A DNA stretch of 64,000 nt from Faecalicatena contorta (GTDB lineage: Bacteria; Bacillota; Clostridia; Lachnospirales; Lachnospiraceae), in the NCBI RefSeq assembly GCF_039521745.1, contig NZ_BAAACT010000171.1; one strand, given 5' to 3'. The number at the start of each line of letters is the position of its first letter. Position 1 is the stretch's first letter. Both the position numbers and the translations under genes were made by a program. This document shows positions 41,382 through 51,639 of the stretch, piece after piece. The notes beneath the pieces are model-generated. The model did not search any database, was not told where the DNA came from, and saw nothing but the letters and a program-made list of their open reading frames with translations.

Positions 41382-44177
41382 TTATGTGTTTTCCGCCGCT
41401 CGAATGGTTCTGTGCAGTTCACTGAACAGGACATTGATATCTACCGGTTTTGATACAAAGCCAGACATACCTGCCGTCAGAGCCGCATCTACATCTTCCT
41501 GAAAAGAGTTGGCAGTCATTGCAATGATCGGTATCGTCTGGGCGTCAGGCCGGTTCAGGTTTCGGATGGCTTTTGTTGCATTCAGCCCGTTCATCTCAGG
41601 CATCTGGATGTCCATGAGAATTGCCTGAAATTCTCCGGGAGTGCTTGCTTCAAAACGTTTCACCGCCAGTTTTCCGTTTTCCACCCGCTGTATATCGGCT
41701 CCCTGGGCTCCCAAGAGTTCCATGGCGATCTCTGCATTCAGATCATTGTCCTCCGCAAAAAGAATCCGGATACCGTGCAGAGTCAAATCCGTTTTTGGGC
41801 ATAACTCAGGCTGCTGACTATGCTCCCCAAAAGGAAGGGTAATCGTAAAATAAAAGGTACTGCCCCGGCCCAGCTCGCTGCGCAAAAGCAAATCACCGCC
41901 CATGAGCCGCACGATGCTTCGGCTGATGGGAAGTCCCAAACCGGTTCCCATACTCTTGGTGGAGCTGGTTCCTACCTGCTCAAAGCTCTGGAACACACGC
42001 TCCTGGCTTTCGGGTGCGATTCCCACGCCGGTATCTATCACCTGAACGGTAAGCGCCTGATCAGTCTGGCCGGCGGGTGCGCCATCTACACGAAGCGTAA
42101 CGCTGCCGTCCTCATATGTAAACTTGAAAGCATTGGACAGCAGATTCAAAAGCACCTGCCTCAAACGGACACTGTCGCCCAGATAAGTTTCCGCATACAC
42201 GTTGCTCTCTATATGAAACTCTAAACCACGGCGTTCGGCATCCGTGGCAAGCATACTTTCAATATTGTCGAGCAGTTCATCCATGGAGAAGGGCGAACAG
42301 TTGAGTGTCATTTTTCCGCTTTCGATACGGCTCATATCTAAAATATCGTTGATAAGACTCAGAAGGTAATGTGAGGAGGCTTTGACTTTTCCCAGGTTGA
42401 GCTGTGCCTTTTCCGGCAGACCCGGAAGCTGTTCGGTCAAATCTGCCAATCCTACAATGGCGTTCATAGGTGTGCGGATCTCATGGCTCATGCGGGAAAG
42501 AAAATCGGTTTTGGCCCGGCTGTCCGCCTCCGCTTTCTCCCATCCCAACCGCATCTTGGCAGCCCGCAGCCGAAAGTGAAAATAAAGGCTCACCGAGAGC
42601 AGAATCAACAGCAAAAACAGAGCGACTACGGTAATTGCTAACTGGGGATTGGAGGCGATGATGCTGGACAGTGTAATATGCGTATCCCCAATGGAAACCA
42701 TGTTCGAACTGCTGATGGCTTCTTTCTCTGATTCTGTCATATTGTTGACAGCCTTATTCAAAATGGAGAACAGCGGTGTGCCCACCGGCTTTGAAACCGC
42801 AAAACTAACTTCTGTGTTGCTGTTTGGAAGGCTCACCTGGACTACATTGGTCAAGTTTTTTGTTCGTATGATGTTTTCCGTATGTGCAGCTATTCCATAG
42901 AAGAAATCAATCTTCCCCCGGTTGACGTCGCTCAATCCTTCTTCGGCGCTGTGGTAATACACTACCTTGTCCGCGACAACAGACTTCGATTTGCTCCGGC
43001 CGGTCATCACGCCGCATACTCTGCCTTCCGAAGGATAGGTGACATTTTTATTTCGGACCAAAATCGGAGAAAGGCCGGCATAGGCAGTCGTTCTGGCTAA
43101 ATCATGATCAGATGCGCTCTCCTCAGTGCCCATAAAAAAGCCCAGTATATCGGCTGTTCCCTCTTGTACCATAGTTATTGCATCCATATAGGAGTCGCAG
43201 GTAAGATATGTGAATTGCAGACCCGAATATTCTGTCACTTTCTCCAATACATCCGGCACAAACCCCTCATGATAATCATCGATGTCCACGCAGTACATAG
43301 GGTGCCAATCATTTGGAACCGCTACAGTAACAGTGCCTTTTTCTGCGATGTACGACAATTCTTGTTCTGTTAAAACCGCATATCCCGTCAGGTTGTCCGC
43401 GAAGTTCTTCGATTGTTCTTTTTCTGCGAATTCCGGGTCTGCGGCATAGATCTGCTCCAGCGCCATATTGAGCTGATCCAATATCGCCTGGTTATTTGGC
43501 TGGGTGACAATGTAATGGGCCTGACCGCCGAAGGATGCTGCTGTGTATAGAGTGTCCGGTATATCTGTTCCATAGCCCAGCAACAGATCCGCTTCCCCAT
43601 TCTCTAATCGATTGTATAGATTTCCATTTTCAAGCGCATCACGGCCATAATAGCGAATCTCGCAGTCCAGAGCTTGAATGGTCAGCCATTCCTTGAGACG
43701 CTGGATATTTTCGGTAGATCGGTCATACACGCCGATGGTCTTTCCATTCAGCGTCCCTGTGTCATAGCTGCGGATGGAGGCGTCATCCTTCCTGGCCATC
43801 AGTTTTGCCTGCGTGTAGCCGCAGTTATAATCCGGGTAGCCAAATATTTCTTCCAGACTTTCGTTGTAAAAGGTTCCGCCCATCAGATCAAATTTTCCAT
43901 CCTGGAAGTCTCCCACTGCATTGCCCGTGGAGACATATTCGTATTTCCAGCCGGTGTATTTGGAAATCTCGTTAAGATAATCCACTACCACACCGATGGG
44001 CGAACCATCCTTTGAAAGAGAAGTGTAACCCTCCGCGTCGGGGAAGGCCACCCGCAGGACAGTCTCCTCTGACTCCGCTGCGGCCGCGCAGGGGGAGAAG
44101 AAAGATACAGCCAAAAGTGTCGATAGAAATGCCGCGGCAAGGCAGCGGATACCTCCATGTATTTGATGTTTTATCAT
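41382..44177 (-). CDS. Hybrid histidine kinase with two solute-binding sensor domains
   Basis: 931 residues, BvgS/EvgS-like layout. Signal peptide (1-34), two SBP family 3 domains (about 40-270 and 283-500), one membrane helix (about 511-533), HisKA with His565 in SRMSHEIRTP, a HATPase domain, and a C-terminal receiver (RILFAEDNDLN; LMDIQMPEMNG). The venus-flytrap domains suggest sensing of an amino-acid-like ligand outside the cell. The start at 44177 follows AGAGGTGA. It lies four bases after the PAS kinase gene, hence cotranscribed with it. Confidence 0.9.
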   Translation of the reverse strand: MIKHQIHGGIRCLAAAFLSTLLAVSFFSPCAAAAESEETVLRVAFPDAEGYTSLSKDGSPIGVVVDYLNEISKYTGWKYEYVSTGNAVGDFQDGKFDLMGGTFYNESLEEIFGYPDYNCGYTQAKLMARKDDASIRSYDTGTLNGKTIGVYDRSTENIQRLKEWLTIQALDCEIRYYGRDALENGNLYNRLENGEADLLLGYGTDIPDTLYTAASFGGQAHYIVTQPNNQAILDQLNMALEQIYAADPEFAEKEQSKNFADNLTGYAVLTEQELSYIAEKGTVTVAVPNDWHPMYCVDIDDYHEGFVPDVLEKVTEYSGLQFTYLTCDSYMDAITMVQEGTADILGFFMGTEESASDHDLARTTAYAGLSPILVRNKNVTYPSEGRVCGVMTGRSKSKSVVADKVVYYHSAEEGLSDVNRGKIDFFYGIAAHTENIIRTKNLTNVVQVSLPNSNTEVSFAVSKPVGTPLFSILNKAVNNMTESEKEAISSSNMVSIGDTHITLSSIIASNPQLAITVVALFLLLILLSVSLYFHFRLRAAKMRLGWEKAEADSRAKTDFLSRMSHEIRTPMNAIVGLADLTEQLPGLPEKAQLNLGKVKASSHYLLSLINDILDMSRIESGKMTLNCSPFSMDELLDNIESMLATDAERRGLEFHIESNVYAETYLGDSVRLRQVLLNLLSNAFKFTYEDGSVTLRVDGAPAGQTDQALTVQVIDTGVGIAPESQERVFQSFEQVGTSSTKSMGTGLGLPISRSIVRLMGGDLLLRSELGRGSTFYFTITLPFGEHSQQPELCPKTDLTLHGIRILFAEDNDLNAEIAMELLGAQGADIQRVENGKLAVKRFEASTPGEFQAILMDIQMPEMNGLNATKAIRNLNRPDAQTIPIIAMTANSFQEDVDAALTAGMSGFVSKPVDINVLFSELHRTIRAAENT

Positions 44178-44181
44178 ATAG

Positions 44182-47100
44182 TCACCTCTGTTGGCGCTCC
44201 TCAAGCCTCAGCTTTTGTGACAGCGCGTTTTTTAGAGTCGTTTGCAGCACATCCAGATCAATAGGCTTAGCCACATGGGCGGTCATCCCCGCTTCCAGCG
44301 CGGTCTGTACATCTTCGGCAAAGGCGTTGGCCGTCATGGCGATAATGGGGATCGTGCCGGCATCTTCCCGCGGAAGCGCCCGGATGGCACGTGTCGCCTC
44401 ATATCCATTTATCACCGGCATCTGGATATCCATCAAAACGGCGTCATAAGTCCCCGGTGGGTTCGACGAAAACGCCTTTACTACTTTTTCACCATCCGTT
44501 TCTAATTGCGATCTGGCACCATGCATTTCCAGCAGGCTCTGCAGAATCTCCGCGTTGATTTCATTGTCCTCCGCGATTAGGAAGTGGCTTCCTGTCAGAA
44601 TATCTGTGGCTTTTTTAGAGATAATCGGATGCTCTTTTTCGTTTGTGCTTGGCGGGGCTGCAGTTCCCGCTTCAAATTCCAAATCAATTTGAAATAGAGA
44701 ACCCTTGCTCTCCTGACTTTCTGCGGAAATCGTTCCACCCATCTGTTCCACCAAACCTTTGGTAATGCTTAGCCCCAGGCCAGTACTCTGGACGCGGCTT
44801 ACGCGCATACCTCTGGCGAAAGGCTCAAAAACATGGGTAAGAAACTCCGGCGACATTCCTATGCCTGTATCCCTAATGACAAACTGGTAATGCACACGGT
44901 TCACGGCAGGGAGTTCATCCACCAGGAAATCCACCTGACCGCCTTCCGGCGTAAACTTCACCGCATTACCCAGAATATTGATCAGTATCTGATTGATCCG
45001 CAAGCCGTCCCCATAAAAGTATTCATGTGAGATGGTTCCGATCTTCACATGGAACTGCTGATGCTTTTCAAGCGCCTGGGGCCTGACCATCGTGCAAACC
45101 TGTTCCACCAGTTCGTTCAAAGAGAGACATTCCCGATTTAGCTCCATATCCCGGTGTTCGATCTTGCTCATATCCAGAACATCGTTGATCAGGTTCAGCA
45201 GGTGTTTGGAAGAAAGAGAGATCTTCCCAAGACATTCTTTTACATAATCTGGATCCTCCGGATGGCCGAGCGCCAACTCAGTCATACCCATGATGGCATT
45301 CATTGGGGTACGGATATCATGACTCATAGTGGAGAAAAAATCAGTCTTGGCCTGGCTGGCCTGCTTGGCCAGAGAAAGCGCATCCTCCAGTTCCCTCTTG
45401 TTTTTTCGTTCCTCTGCCAGCATTTCCGTGACGTCTGCACGCACGATACACACGGTTCGATGATTCCGGTCGCCCCATAGAATATTGATCTTTTTGTACT
45501 GAAGATTATCTTCTCCCTGATAGGCATATACAAAATCATAGCCTAAAGGATGCTCCTTCAATTGCTCCAGTATGGTTTCCAATAGAAACCGCTGCCGAAC
45601 CTCGTCCATATTCTGTCCAGCTGTATTGTAGGGGGCCAGACCAGCTTGAATGTGATAATCACAGTCCTCAATGGACAAGGGGGAGAGATCTTCCAGCACC
45701 GTCTCGCGCGTGTGCATGACCATCCGCTTCGTATTGATATCAATAAAAGAAGCTATTTCAAACGTATAGGCCAGCATATTCAAAAGGCTCTGCTGTTCCC
45801 TGACTGTTTCTGTTATATCCATCTGGGAAAGCCCCACCTTGCCAAGCCGCAGGTCAATTGCAAATACGGTCATGCGCTTGGTGCTAATGTTCCCATCCCC
45901 ATCCACCATGGAATAATCAAAGCTGTACGCGCCGTTTTTCTTCAGACGTTCCATCATAGGCACGGTATCCAGGTGCTTTCGATACGTGTCCCGATCCTTT
46001 GGCAAGATACAATTCTCCAGCAGATACTCCATCATCTGTATATAGTCGCCGTTTTGCGGCGGCATACAATCTGTACGTAAAGTGCCGGAAAACACTGTAC
46101 AGCGATTGCTGAATATGTCCAATACAAGAATGTGGTCGTAGCCAGTATCGGATAAGCGCCGCAGCACCAAATTGGTTACCACTTGCTCCGTGATATCGGT
46201 TACGGACAGGATTCCGGTGAGATCTCCGCTGTCAGGATCTTCCACCAGATTCACCTTATACTGCGCATAGCATCCCACCAGTTCGCCTGGAAATTGGGTC
46301 AGGCAGGTAAAAATCTGCTCCAGTTCTTTTCGGCGGTAGGCCTCCAGCATCGGAGCGGAGAGATACCTGTCCAAAAAGGTCTTCCGATCCCCGGTATCCA
46401 CGATCATCTGTGAAATGGCATTAAAAAACGACTCCCGATCCGTGCCAAGCGATTTAATGGAGCCTGAGCTGGTAAAATCATTGACCTCCAAAATTTTATT
46501 TTGTGTAATGTTGCAGTGCCCAAGCACCAGCGTATTATCTCCCGGCTCCTGATAATGCCGCAGGATCAGCTTTTTATATTGCGCCCTGGTTCGCTCCTGT
46601 TCTTCGCGTTCTTTTGTAATATCCCGAAGATAGCAGTACTGCCGCAGGCCGCCATCCTCGTCAGGCAGCATTGTCAGGGTGTTTCGCACCCAAATATATC
46701 CGCCTGTTCCGTCCAGCAGGCGGTAGGTGAGTTCATAGTGGCGATCTATGTTGGTAAAGGCCTCTTCCAGTTCCGCTTTGATCCGCTCTACATCGTCCGG
46801 ATGGACGCCGCCCAGGGCATCCTGCCTGTATGTTGCCCAAGCTTGATCTAACGAAGTATGCGTCATATCCGCAAAGCCGGTCGATAAATATTCCGGTGTG
46901 ATGCTCCAGTCCTTCTGCCGACGCACCACACTCACACCGCCGGGCAGACTGTCCACCAGCGTTTGAAAATATTCTTCCAGCCGTTTTTTCCTTTGCCGTT
47001 CCGCTTCCTCCTCGGTCACATCACGGAGGAGCTGGATGAATGCTGGTTCTCCATTCCATATCGTCGCCCGGCTATGGATGCGATAGATCCTCTTGCCCCA

Positions 47101-47373
47101 GGGGGATTCCACCTGTCTGTCCTCTCCATGTACTCCATCCCGGAGAGTGCAGAAGGGGCAAGGCGTTACCCGTCCGTGAAAGACCTCATAGCATTTTTTC
47201 CCAACACAGCTGTCCGTATTGGAAACTAACTTTTTGGCCTCATGGAAATAGAGGATCTTATGGCTCTTCTGCTCCACTACGCATAGAGTGTCGGCCGCTT
47301 CATCAGCAATTTCCCGATACATACCTAATTCGGCAGCCAAGGCTGCTTCCTCAAATTTAGTGCGTTCACTCAC
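44182..47373 (-). CDS. Multi-PAS hybrid histidine kinase
   Basis: 1063 residues without a clear membrane helix, so probably cytoplasmic. An N-terminal PAS-like region contains a cysteine motif, GKKCYEVFHGRVTPCPFC (about 58-75), then several PAS/PAC repeats (about 130-260, 270-400 and further), HisKA with His685 (STMSHDIRTP), HATPase (DTGIGM, STGLGLSI), and a receiver with Asp982 (LMDIQMPVING). The GTG at 47373 overlaps a small upstream gene remnant by eight bases. It is the middle of the leftward signalling operon. A separate Hpt donor/acceptor is not found intact. Confidence 0.88.
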   Translation of the reverse strand: MSERTKFEEAALAAELGMYREIADEAADTLCVVEQKSHKILYFHEAKKLVSNTDSCVGKKCYEVFHGRVTPCPFCTLRDGVHGEDRQVESPWGKRIYRIHSRATIWNGEPAFIQLLRDVTEEEAERQRKKRLEEYFQTLVDSLPGGVSVVRRQKDWSITPEYLSTGFADMTHTSLDQAWATYRQDALGGVHPDDVERIKAELEEAFTNIDRHYELTYRLLDGTGGYIWVRNTLTMLPDEDGGLRQYCYLRDITKEREEQERTRAQYKKLILRHYQEPGDNTLVLGHCNITQNKILEVNDFTSSGSIKSLGTDRESFFNAISQMIVDTGDRKTFLDRYLSAPMLEAYRRKELEQIFTCLTQFPGELVGCYAQYKVNLVEDPDSGDLTGILSVTDITEQVVTNLVLRRLSDTGYDHILVLDIFSNRCTVFSGTLRTDCMPPQNGDYIQMMEYLLENCILPKDRDTYRKHLDTVPMMERLKKNGAYSFDYSMVDGDGNISTKRMTVFAIDLRLGKVGLSQMDITETVREQQSLLNMLAYTFEIASFIDINTKRMVMHTRETVLEDLSPLSIEDCDYHIQAGLAPYNTAGQNMDEVRQRFLLETILEQLKEHPLGYDFVYAYQGEDNLQYKKINILWGDRNHRTVCIVRADVTEMLAEERKNKRELEDALSLAKQASQAKTDFFSTMSHDIRTPMNAIMGMTELALGHPEDPDYVKECLGKISLSSKHLLNLINDVLDMSKIEHRDMELNRECLSLNELVEQVCTMVRPQALEKHQQFHVKIGTISHEYFYGDGLRINQILINILGNAVKFTPEGGQVDFLVDELPAVNRVHYQFVIRDTGIGMSPEFLTHVFEPFARGMRVSRVQSTGLGLSITKGLVEQMGGTISAESQESKGSLFQIDLEFEAGTAAPPSTNEKEHPIISKKATDILTGSHFLIAEDNEINAEILQSLLEMHGARSQLETDGEKVVKAFSSNPPGTYDAVLMDIQMPVINGYEATRAIRALPREDAGTIPIIAMTANAFAEDVQTALEAGMTAHVAKPIDLDVLQTTLKNALSQKLRLEERQQR

Positions 47374-47524
47374 TTTGTTGTTCCCCCCGTTTCCATTTTT
47401 GAAAATTTATATTTTGAAACACCTTCGGAAGCAGACGGCAAAACAACATTTTATTCCCCATCAAGCCCCGCATCGTGCATTCATAATCCCCGCCACAGGC
47501 CGCAAGAAATTTTTTTGCATCCAT
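47366..47524 (-). pseudogene. Truncated Hpt-domain gene remnant
   Basis: A 52-residue frame on the minus strand starts at ATG 47524 behind AAGAGG. It reads MDAKKFLAACGGDYECTMRG and then LMGNKMLFCRLLPKVFQ, closely resembling the first 35 residues of histidine phosphotransfer proteins found beside hybrid kinases. It then diverges and stops before the region that should contain the phospho-His. The stop overlaps the kinase start. It may be a remnant of a lost phosphotransfer gene, or a small coupled leader peptide. The remainder of the 47525-47602 gap is empty. Confidence 0.5.
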
Positions 47525-47602
47525 GATTTAGTTACCTCTTCCTTCAAAATTCGCGGCCAGATCACATTCCTCCGACCGGCTTTGTCACATATGCGATTCT
47601 CC

Positions 47603-50600
47603 CTACGCCTTATATCTGGTGATGTCCTGACAGGTGATCATACAGGCGTCCGCACCGTCCCACTTTATATTGAATGCCTCCGCCAAATTCCAAATCTTCA
47701 GCATAGAATTATAAAGCTCCATCTGTTCCGCTCCCTCCGGACAGGCCAGCTTTTCCTTCATCGGACACCGCCCACAGGGCGTGCTGCGCCCAAAAAGGGT
47801 CTCATAGCAGCACATACCGACTTTTGCGCCAGGAAGCAAACGCTGTGCCTGTGCATTGATGTACTTGAGCGTATAGGTATCCGGATCCACCACATAAATC
47901 CAGGAGCTTTGTGCATCCAGCAAAGAACAAAGATTTTGATTAAAATCTGCCAGACTATCCTGCGCACGCTTCTTGATGAGGAAAGCGGACAGCCATTCTG
48001 ATAAAAAGCTCAAAACGCTGATCTGTCCCTGAGTCCACCGCCTTTTCCCCGCACTGTCAAATCCAATGAAGCCCGTAAACTCCGTGCCGTCAAAAAACGC
48101 ACAGCCAAGCACAGCCTCGGCGCTGCGGGTACGAAGCAGCTTAAGTTCTCTCTCCGGCAGCATATCAACATCGGGACAGTTGAAGATTCCGCTGGCATCA
48201 AGCAAATGATTGGTGGCCTGAACATCGTAATACGGCAAATGCGGAAATTTCTCTTTCAGCGGAACCGTCCCTTCTGCGCACCACTCATAGACCGCCTTAT
48301 TATGTCTGCCTTTTTCCACGCTTTCTACCAGATAGGCACGATTCACCTGATACTTCTGCCCCAGCAGTGAGAGAACGCTTTGTATTGCCTGTCCCATATC
48401 CGTCTCCCCGTACAATACCCGAAAAACCTGCTGAATCGTCTCCACAGTGTCCTGTTCGTAGGTTTCATTAGATTCAATACGGGTCGTTGCGATCATCAGC
48501 GGCTGCCCGGGGAAATCCCCCCACTGCTCCATGATAGCCTTATCATAGAGCGCATACCGATTTTTCCCCTGGGCTTTTGCGTGATACAGGGCTTGGTCAC
48601 AGCAGTGGAACAGATTCTGAAATTCACGGGCGTCCTCTGGGAAGTAAGCAAGTCCTATGCTGCAGGACAAGACAAAACTGCCCAGCTTTTCCCGCAAAAC
48701 GCCCCGAATCCCCTCAATTAACTGCTCCGCCCGATTGCAGGGCCCATTTTTGCTGGAAATATCATTCATGTAGACCAGAAACTCATCACCGCCGATGCGG
48801 GAAAGGATATCGCCCGGACGGAATATCAGCCGCATCTGCGCAGCAACTTCTGCCAGCACCACGTTACCGAACAGGTGCCCAAAGGTGTCGTTCACCATTT
48901 TAAAATTATCCAGATCAATAATCATCATGGCGGATTTGCAGTCCGACTCCGCTTTCTCAAAAATATGCTGTATCCTGCGCTCGGTAGCTTCCCGGTTAAA
49001 CAGATGAGTGAGGGGATCGCGTTCGGATTTGTCGATCAGGTCCTGAACGCGCTGTTTTTCCGTGCCGATGTCCAAAATCACGCCTACGGCTTTGACTGGT
49101 TTCCCGCTTTGGTCAAACTGGGTGGTGGCGCGCAGCCGGTTCCAAATATATTGTCCGTCTGCATTCGCAATGCGCAGCTCTGCCTCCCCATAGGGTGCGC
49201 CGGAGGAGACACTGTGCATCAAGCTCAAAAAGGCAGGAATATCCTTCGGATGAATATGGGATGAGTTGGCAATGCGCAGATCGATTTCTTCTGAAATAGG
49301 CGTATACCCATATTTTTTTTCCCAGTTCGCAGAGTAAAGAACCTTGTTTTTTCGAATATCCCATTCAAAAATAATGTCGTTGGACTGCTCCATGATGATC
49401 CGATGCCGCTCCATGCTCAGCCGCAGCTCTTCCTGTTCTTGTTTGGTCTTGGTAATATCGGTCAGGATCGTATTGATATACTCTGTACCATCCGGCTTTG
49501 CCAAAAGCTGGCTTTTGTCCAAAACCCAAAGAATGCGGCCGTCTTTGGTCTGAACGCGGTACTCCGTTTCAAAGACATTTTTTCTGCAGAGTTGTCTGTG
49601 GACATTTTTCAGCAAGGTTGCCCGGTCCTCCGCGCAGACCAGCTCTATATAATGATTTTGGATATGAGATGTCAGCTCTGCCCGGCTGTAACCCAGCAAG
49701 GCCATGAAGCCGTCGTTGATATTTAAAATCGTGCCATATTGATCGTAGGCGCACTGCATCGCGGCTATCAGCGCATTGGCCTCGTTAGGCAGCCGGGCGA
49801 TATTCCGCTCCGGTGTATCGCACAGCTCCGTTGGCGCTATTTTCCAGATGATCAGGATTTTGTGGATTGCCGGGTTGTCCGCCGTGAGGCGCAGAGCCGT
49901 TGCTTTATACCACACAAAATTTCCCGACGCACCGCGGAGAATGCGGTAACGGCGCGTCTTTGCCAGGCTGCCGCTGGCAATAAAGTCATAAAAATAGGTT
50001 TTAGCATCAAACCCGACCTGATCGTCCGGATGGGTGCAGTGCAGGATGAACTCATTATAGACATCAAAAAACGACCCGTCCGTGCTAAGCATATCAAAGT
50101 CACTATTCTGCTTATAGGTGATATGGTAAACACCTGTGTCCACATCCGCTTCAATCACAGTGGCGCCTTCATACCGCAGCATAGCGAAATATTTCAACTG
50201 TCCAAGTTCCAACGTGGTGGGATTTACAACAGTTTTCTTTTCGGCCAGATCCTCTTTCGCAAATGTAGCTTTAAGAGAAATACCATCCGCATACTGATAA
50301 GTCAGTTTCATGAAAGTTGGAAAAACATTTTTAAATGACTCCAGCAATTTGGGGGAAAACTGCCCGCACTCACCATTTAAAATCATACTGAACGCTGTCT
50401 CCGGCGTATATGCACCCTTATACACCCGCTGTGTAGTCAGCGCATCATAGACGTCCGCCACACCGACCGCCTGGGCGCAGATGGGGATGTTTTCCCCTTT
50501 GAGTCCTTCCGGATATCCCTTGCCATCCCACCGTTCGTGGTGGTACATACAGATATTATAAGCATACTGCAAATATTTTTTATCGTGGATGGGATTGAGA

Positions 50601-51334
50601 ACTGACAGGATCTCTCCGCCCTTTTCCGCATGGATCTTCATAATTTCAAATTCTCCTTCGGTGAGTTTCCCCGGTTTATTTAAGATGATATCCGGGATGG
50701 CGATCTTCCCCACGTCATGGAGCGCCGCAGCACTGGAGATCATGGCAATTTCCTGTTCATTCAGGCCATACTCTGGATAGCTCTGCATGACGTTCTCCAG
50801 CAGCACCTTGGTAAATGTCCGAATGCGGAGGACATGCTGCCCCGATTCCACGCTTCTATGCTCAATCACGGAGGAAAGTGCATCCACCAATAAATTGGTG
50901 GATCTTTGCAGACTGGCCGCCTGTTCCTCCACAGTTTGTTCCAGATGCTCCCGGTTCTGGCTCAGTTCCACGGCGTTATGTACCCGGCGGCTGACCACAT
51001 GGGGCTCAAAGGGCTTGGATACAATATCGACGGCACCCAGATCAAAGGCCAGCACTTCATCATCCGAAGAATCCCGGCTGGTGACCACGATCACAGGAAG
51101 TTTGTCCGTCAGCTGTGCTTGCTTCATGTTCTCCAATACTTCATAGCCGTCTTTTACCGGCATGACGATATCCAACAAAATCGCTGCAATAGAATCCTGA
51201 TATTGCTTTATCAGGAAAAGCGCCTGTTCACCATTCTCAGCTTCCAGAATATTATATTCTTCCTCAAAGACATTCCGAAGGAGCATCCGGTTAAGCTCTA
51301 CATCATCTACAATTAAAAGTATGTTTCTGTCCAT
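47603..51334 (-). CDS. Response regulator with HD-GYP, PAS, GGDEF and GAF domains
   Basis: 1243-residue cyclic-di-GMP protein. In order: receiver (1-125, phospho-acceptor Asp55), HD-GYP (about 150-345, with His206-Asp207 and HHERWDGKGYPEGLKGENIP), PAS-like regions (about 380-770), GGDEF (about 770-935) with intact GGDEF 848-852 and an RPGD inhibitory site at 839-842, a GAF-like domain (about 960-1120), and a C-terminal PAS with a cysteine motif (CCYETLFGRSTPCGRC). Both making (GGDEF) and breaking (HD-GYP) activities look intact. First gene of the operon; promoter at 51414. Confidence 0.93.
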   Translation of the reverse strand: MDRNILLIVDDVELNRMLLRNVFEEEYNILEAENGEQALFLIKQYQDSIAAILLDIVMPVKDGYEVLENMKQAQLTDKLPVIVVTSRDSSDDEVLAFDLGAVDIVSKPFEPHVVSRRVHNAVELSQNREHLEQTVEEQAASLQRSTNLLVDALSSVIEHRSVESGQHVLRIRTFTKVLLENVMQSYPEYGLNEQEIAMISSAAALHDVGKIAIPDIILNKPGKLTEGEFEIMKIHAEKGGEILSVLNPIHDKKYLQYAYNICMYHHERWDGKGYPEGLKGENIPICAQAVGVADVYDALTTQRVYKGAYTPETAFSMILNGECGQFSPKLLESFKNVFPTFMKLTYQYADGISLKATFAKEDLAEKKTVVNPTTLELGQLKYFAMLRYEGATVIEADVDTGVYHITYKQNSDFDMLSTDGSFFDVYNEFILHCTHPDDQVGFDAKTYFYDFIASGSLAKTRRYRILRGASGNFVWYKATALRLTADNPAIHKILIIWKIAPTELCDTPERNIARLPNEANALIAAMQCAYDQYGTILNINDGFMALLGYSRAELTSHIQNHYIELVCAEDRATLLKNVHRQLCRKNVFETEYRVQTKDGRILWVLDKSQLLAKPDGTEYINTILTDITKTKQEQEELRLSMERHRIIMEQSNDIIFEWDIRKNKVLYSANWEKKYGYTPISEEIDLRIANSSHIHPKDIPAFLSLMHSVSSGAPYGEAELRIANADGQYIWNRLRATTQFDQSGKPVKAVGVILDIGTEKQRVQDLIDKSERDPLTHLFNREATERRIQHIFEKAESDCKSAMMIIDLDNFKMVNDTFGHLFGNVVLAEVAAQMRLIFRPGDILSRIGGDEFLVYMNDISSKNGPCNRAEQLIEGIRGVLREKLGSFVLSCSIGLAYFPEDAREFQNLFHCCDQALYHAKAQGKNRYALYDKAIMEQWGDFPGQPLMIATTRIESNETYEQDTVETIQQVFRVLYGETDMGQAIQSVLSLLGQKYQVNRAYLVESVEKGRHNKAVYEWCAEGTVPLKEKFPHLPYYDVQATNHLLDASGIFNCPDVDMLPERELKLLRTRSAEAVLGCAFFDGTEFTGFIGFDSAGKRRWTQGQISVLSFLSEWLSAFLIKKRAQDSLADFNQNLCSLLDAQSSWIYVVDPDTYTLKYINAQAQRLLPGAKVGMCCYETLFGRSTPCGRCPMKEKLACPEGAEQMELYNSMLKIWNLAEAFNIKWDGADACMITCQDITRYKA

Positions 51335-51413
51335 ACTATCCCTCTTTCTTCAGGCGGGACGATATCCGAAAGTCAAGATTCCGCTCCTTGTTCATGTGTG
51401 TATATATGATCTG

Positions 51414-51442
51414 ATTATACCAATTTTTTTGCCATAAATCAA
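51414..51442 (-). promoter_or_regulatory. Sigma-A promoter of the signalling operon
   Basis: On the minus strand TTGATT, 17 bases, TATAAT, about 80 bases before the start at 51334. A good match in position. Confidence 0.75.
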
Positions 51443-51552
51443 CATTATATTGCCTTTTTCCCTATCCCTTCGGCCCTACGATAGCAAAAATAGGAAGAAA
51501 GCTGATTAAAATATGGGATTGAGCCGGATGCAACTGTGTGTTTTTAAAGTAA

Positions 51553-51581
51553 TAGACTGTCAGCGCCAAATAGAGTATAAT
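51553..51581 (+). promoter_or_regulatory. Sigma-A promoter of the GntR gene
   Basis: TAGACT, 17 bases, TATAAT, 58 bases before the GTG start at 51640. The rest of the divergent gap 51335-51639 shows no gene. Confidence 0.6.
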
Positions 51582-51639
51582 AGAAATATAATTATAAAAA
51601 AACGGCATGATTTTATGACTGCATGGAGGTACTCTGATT

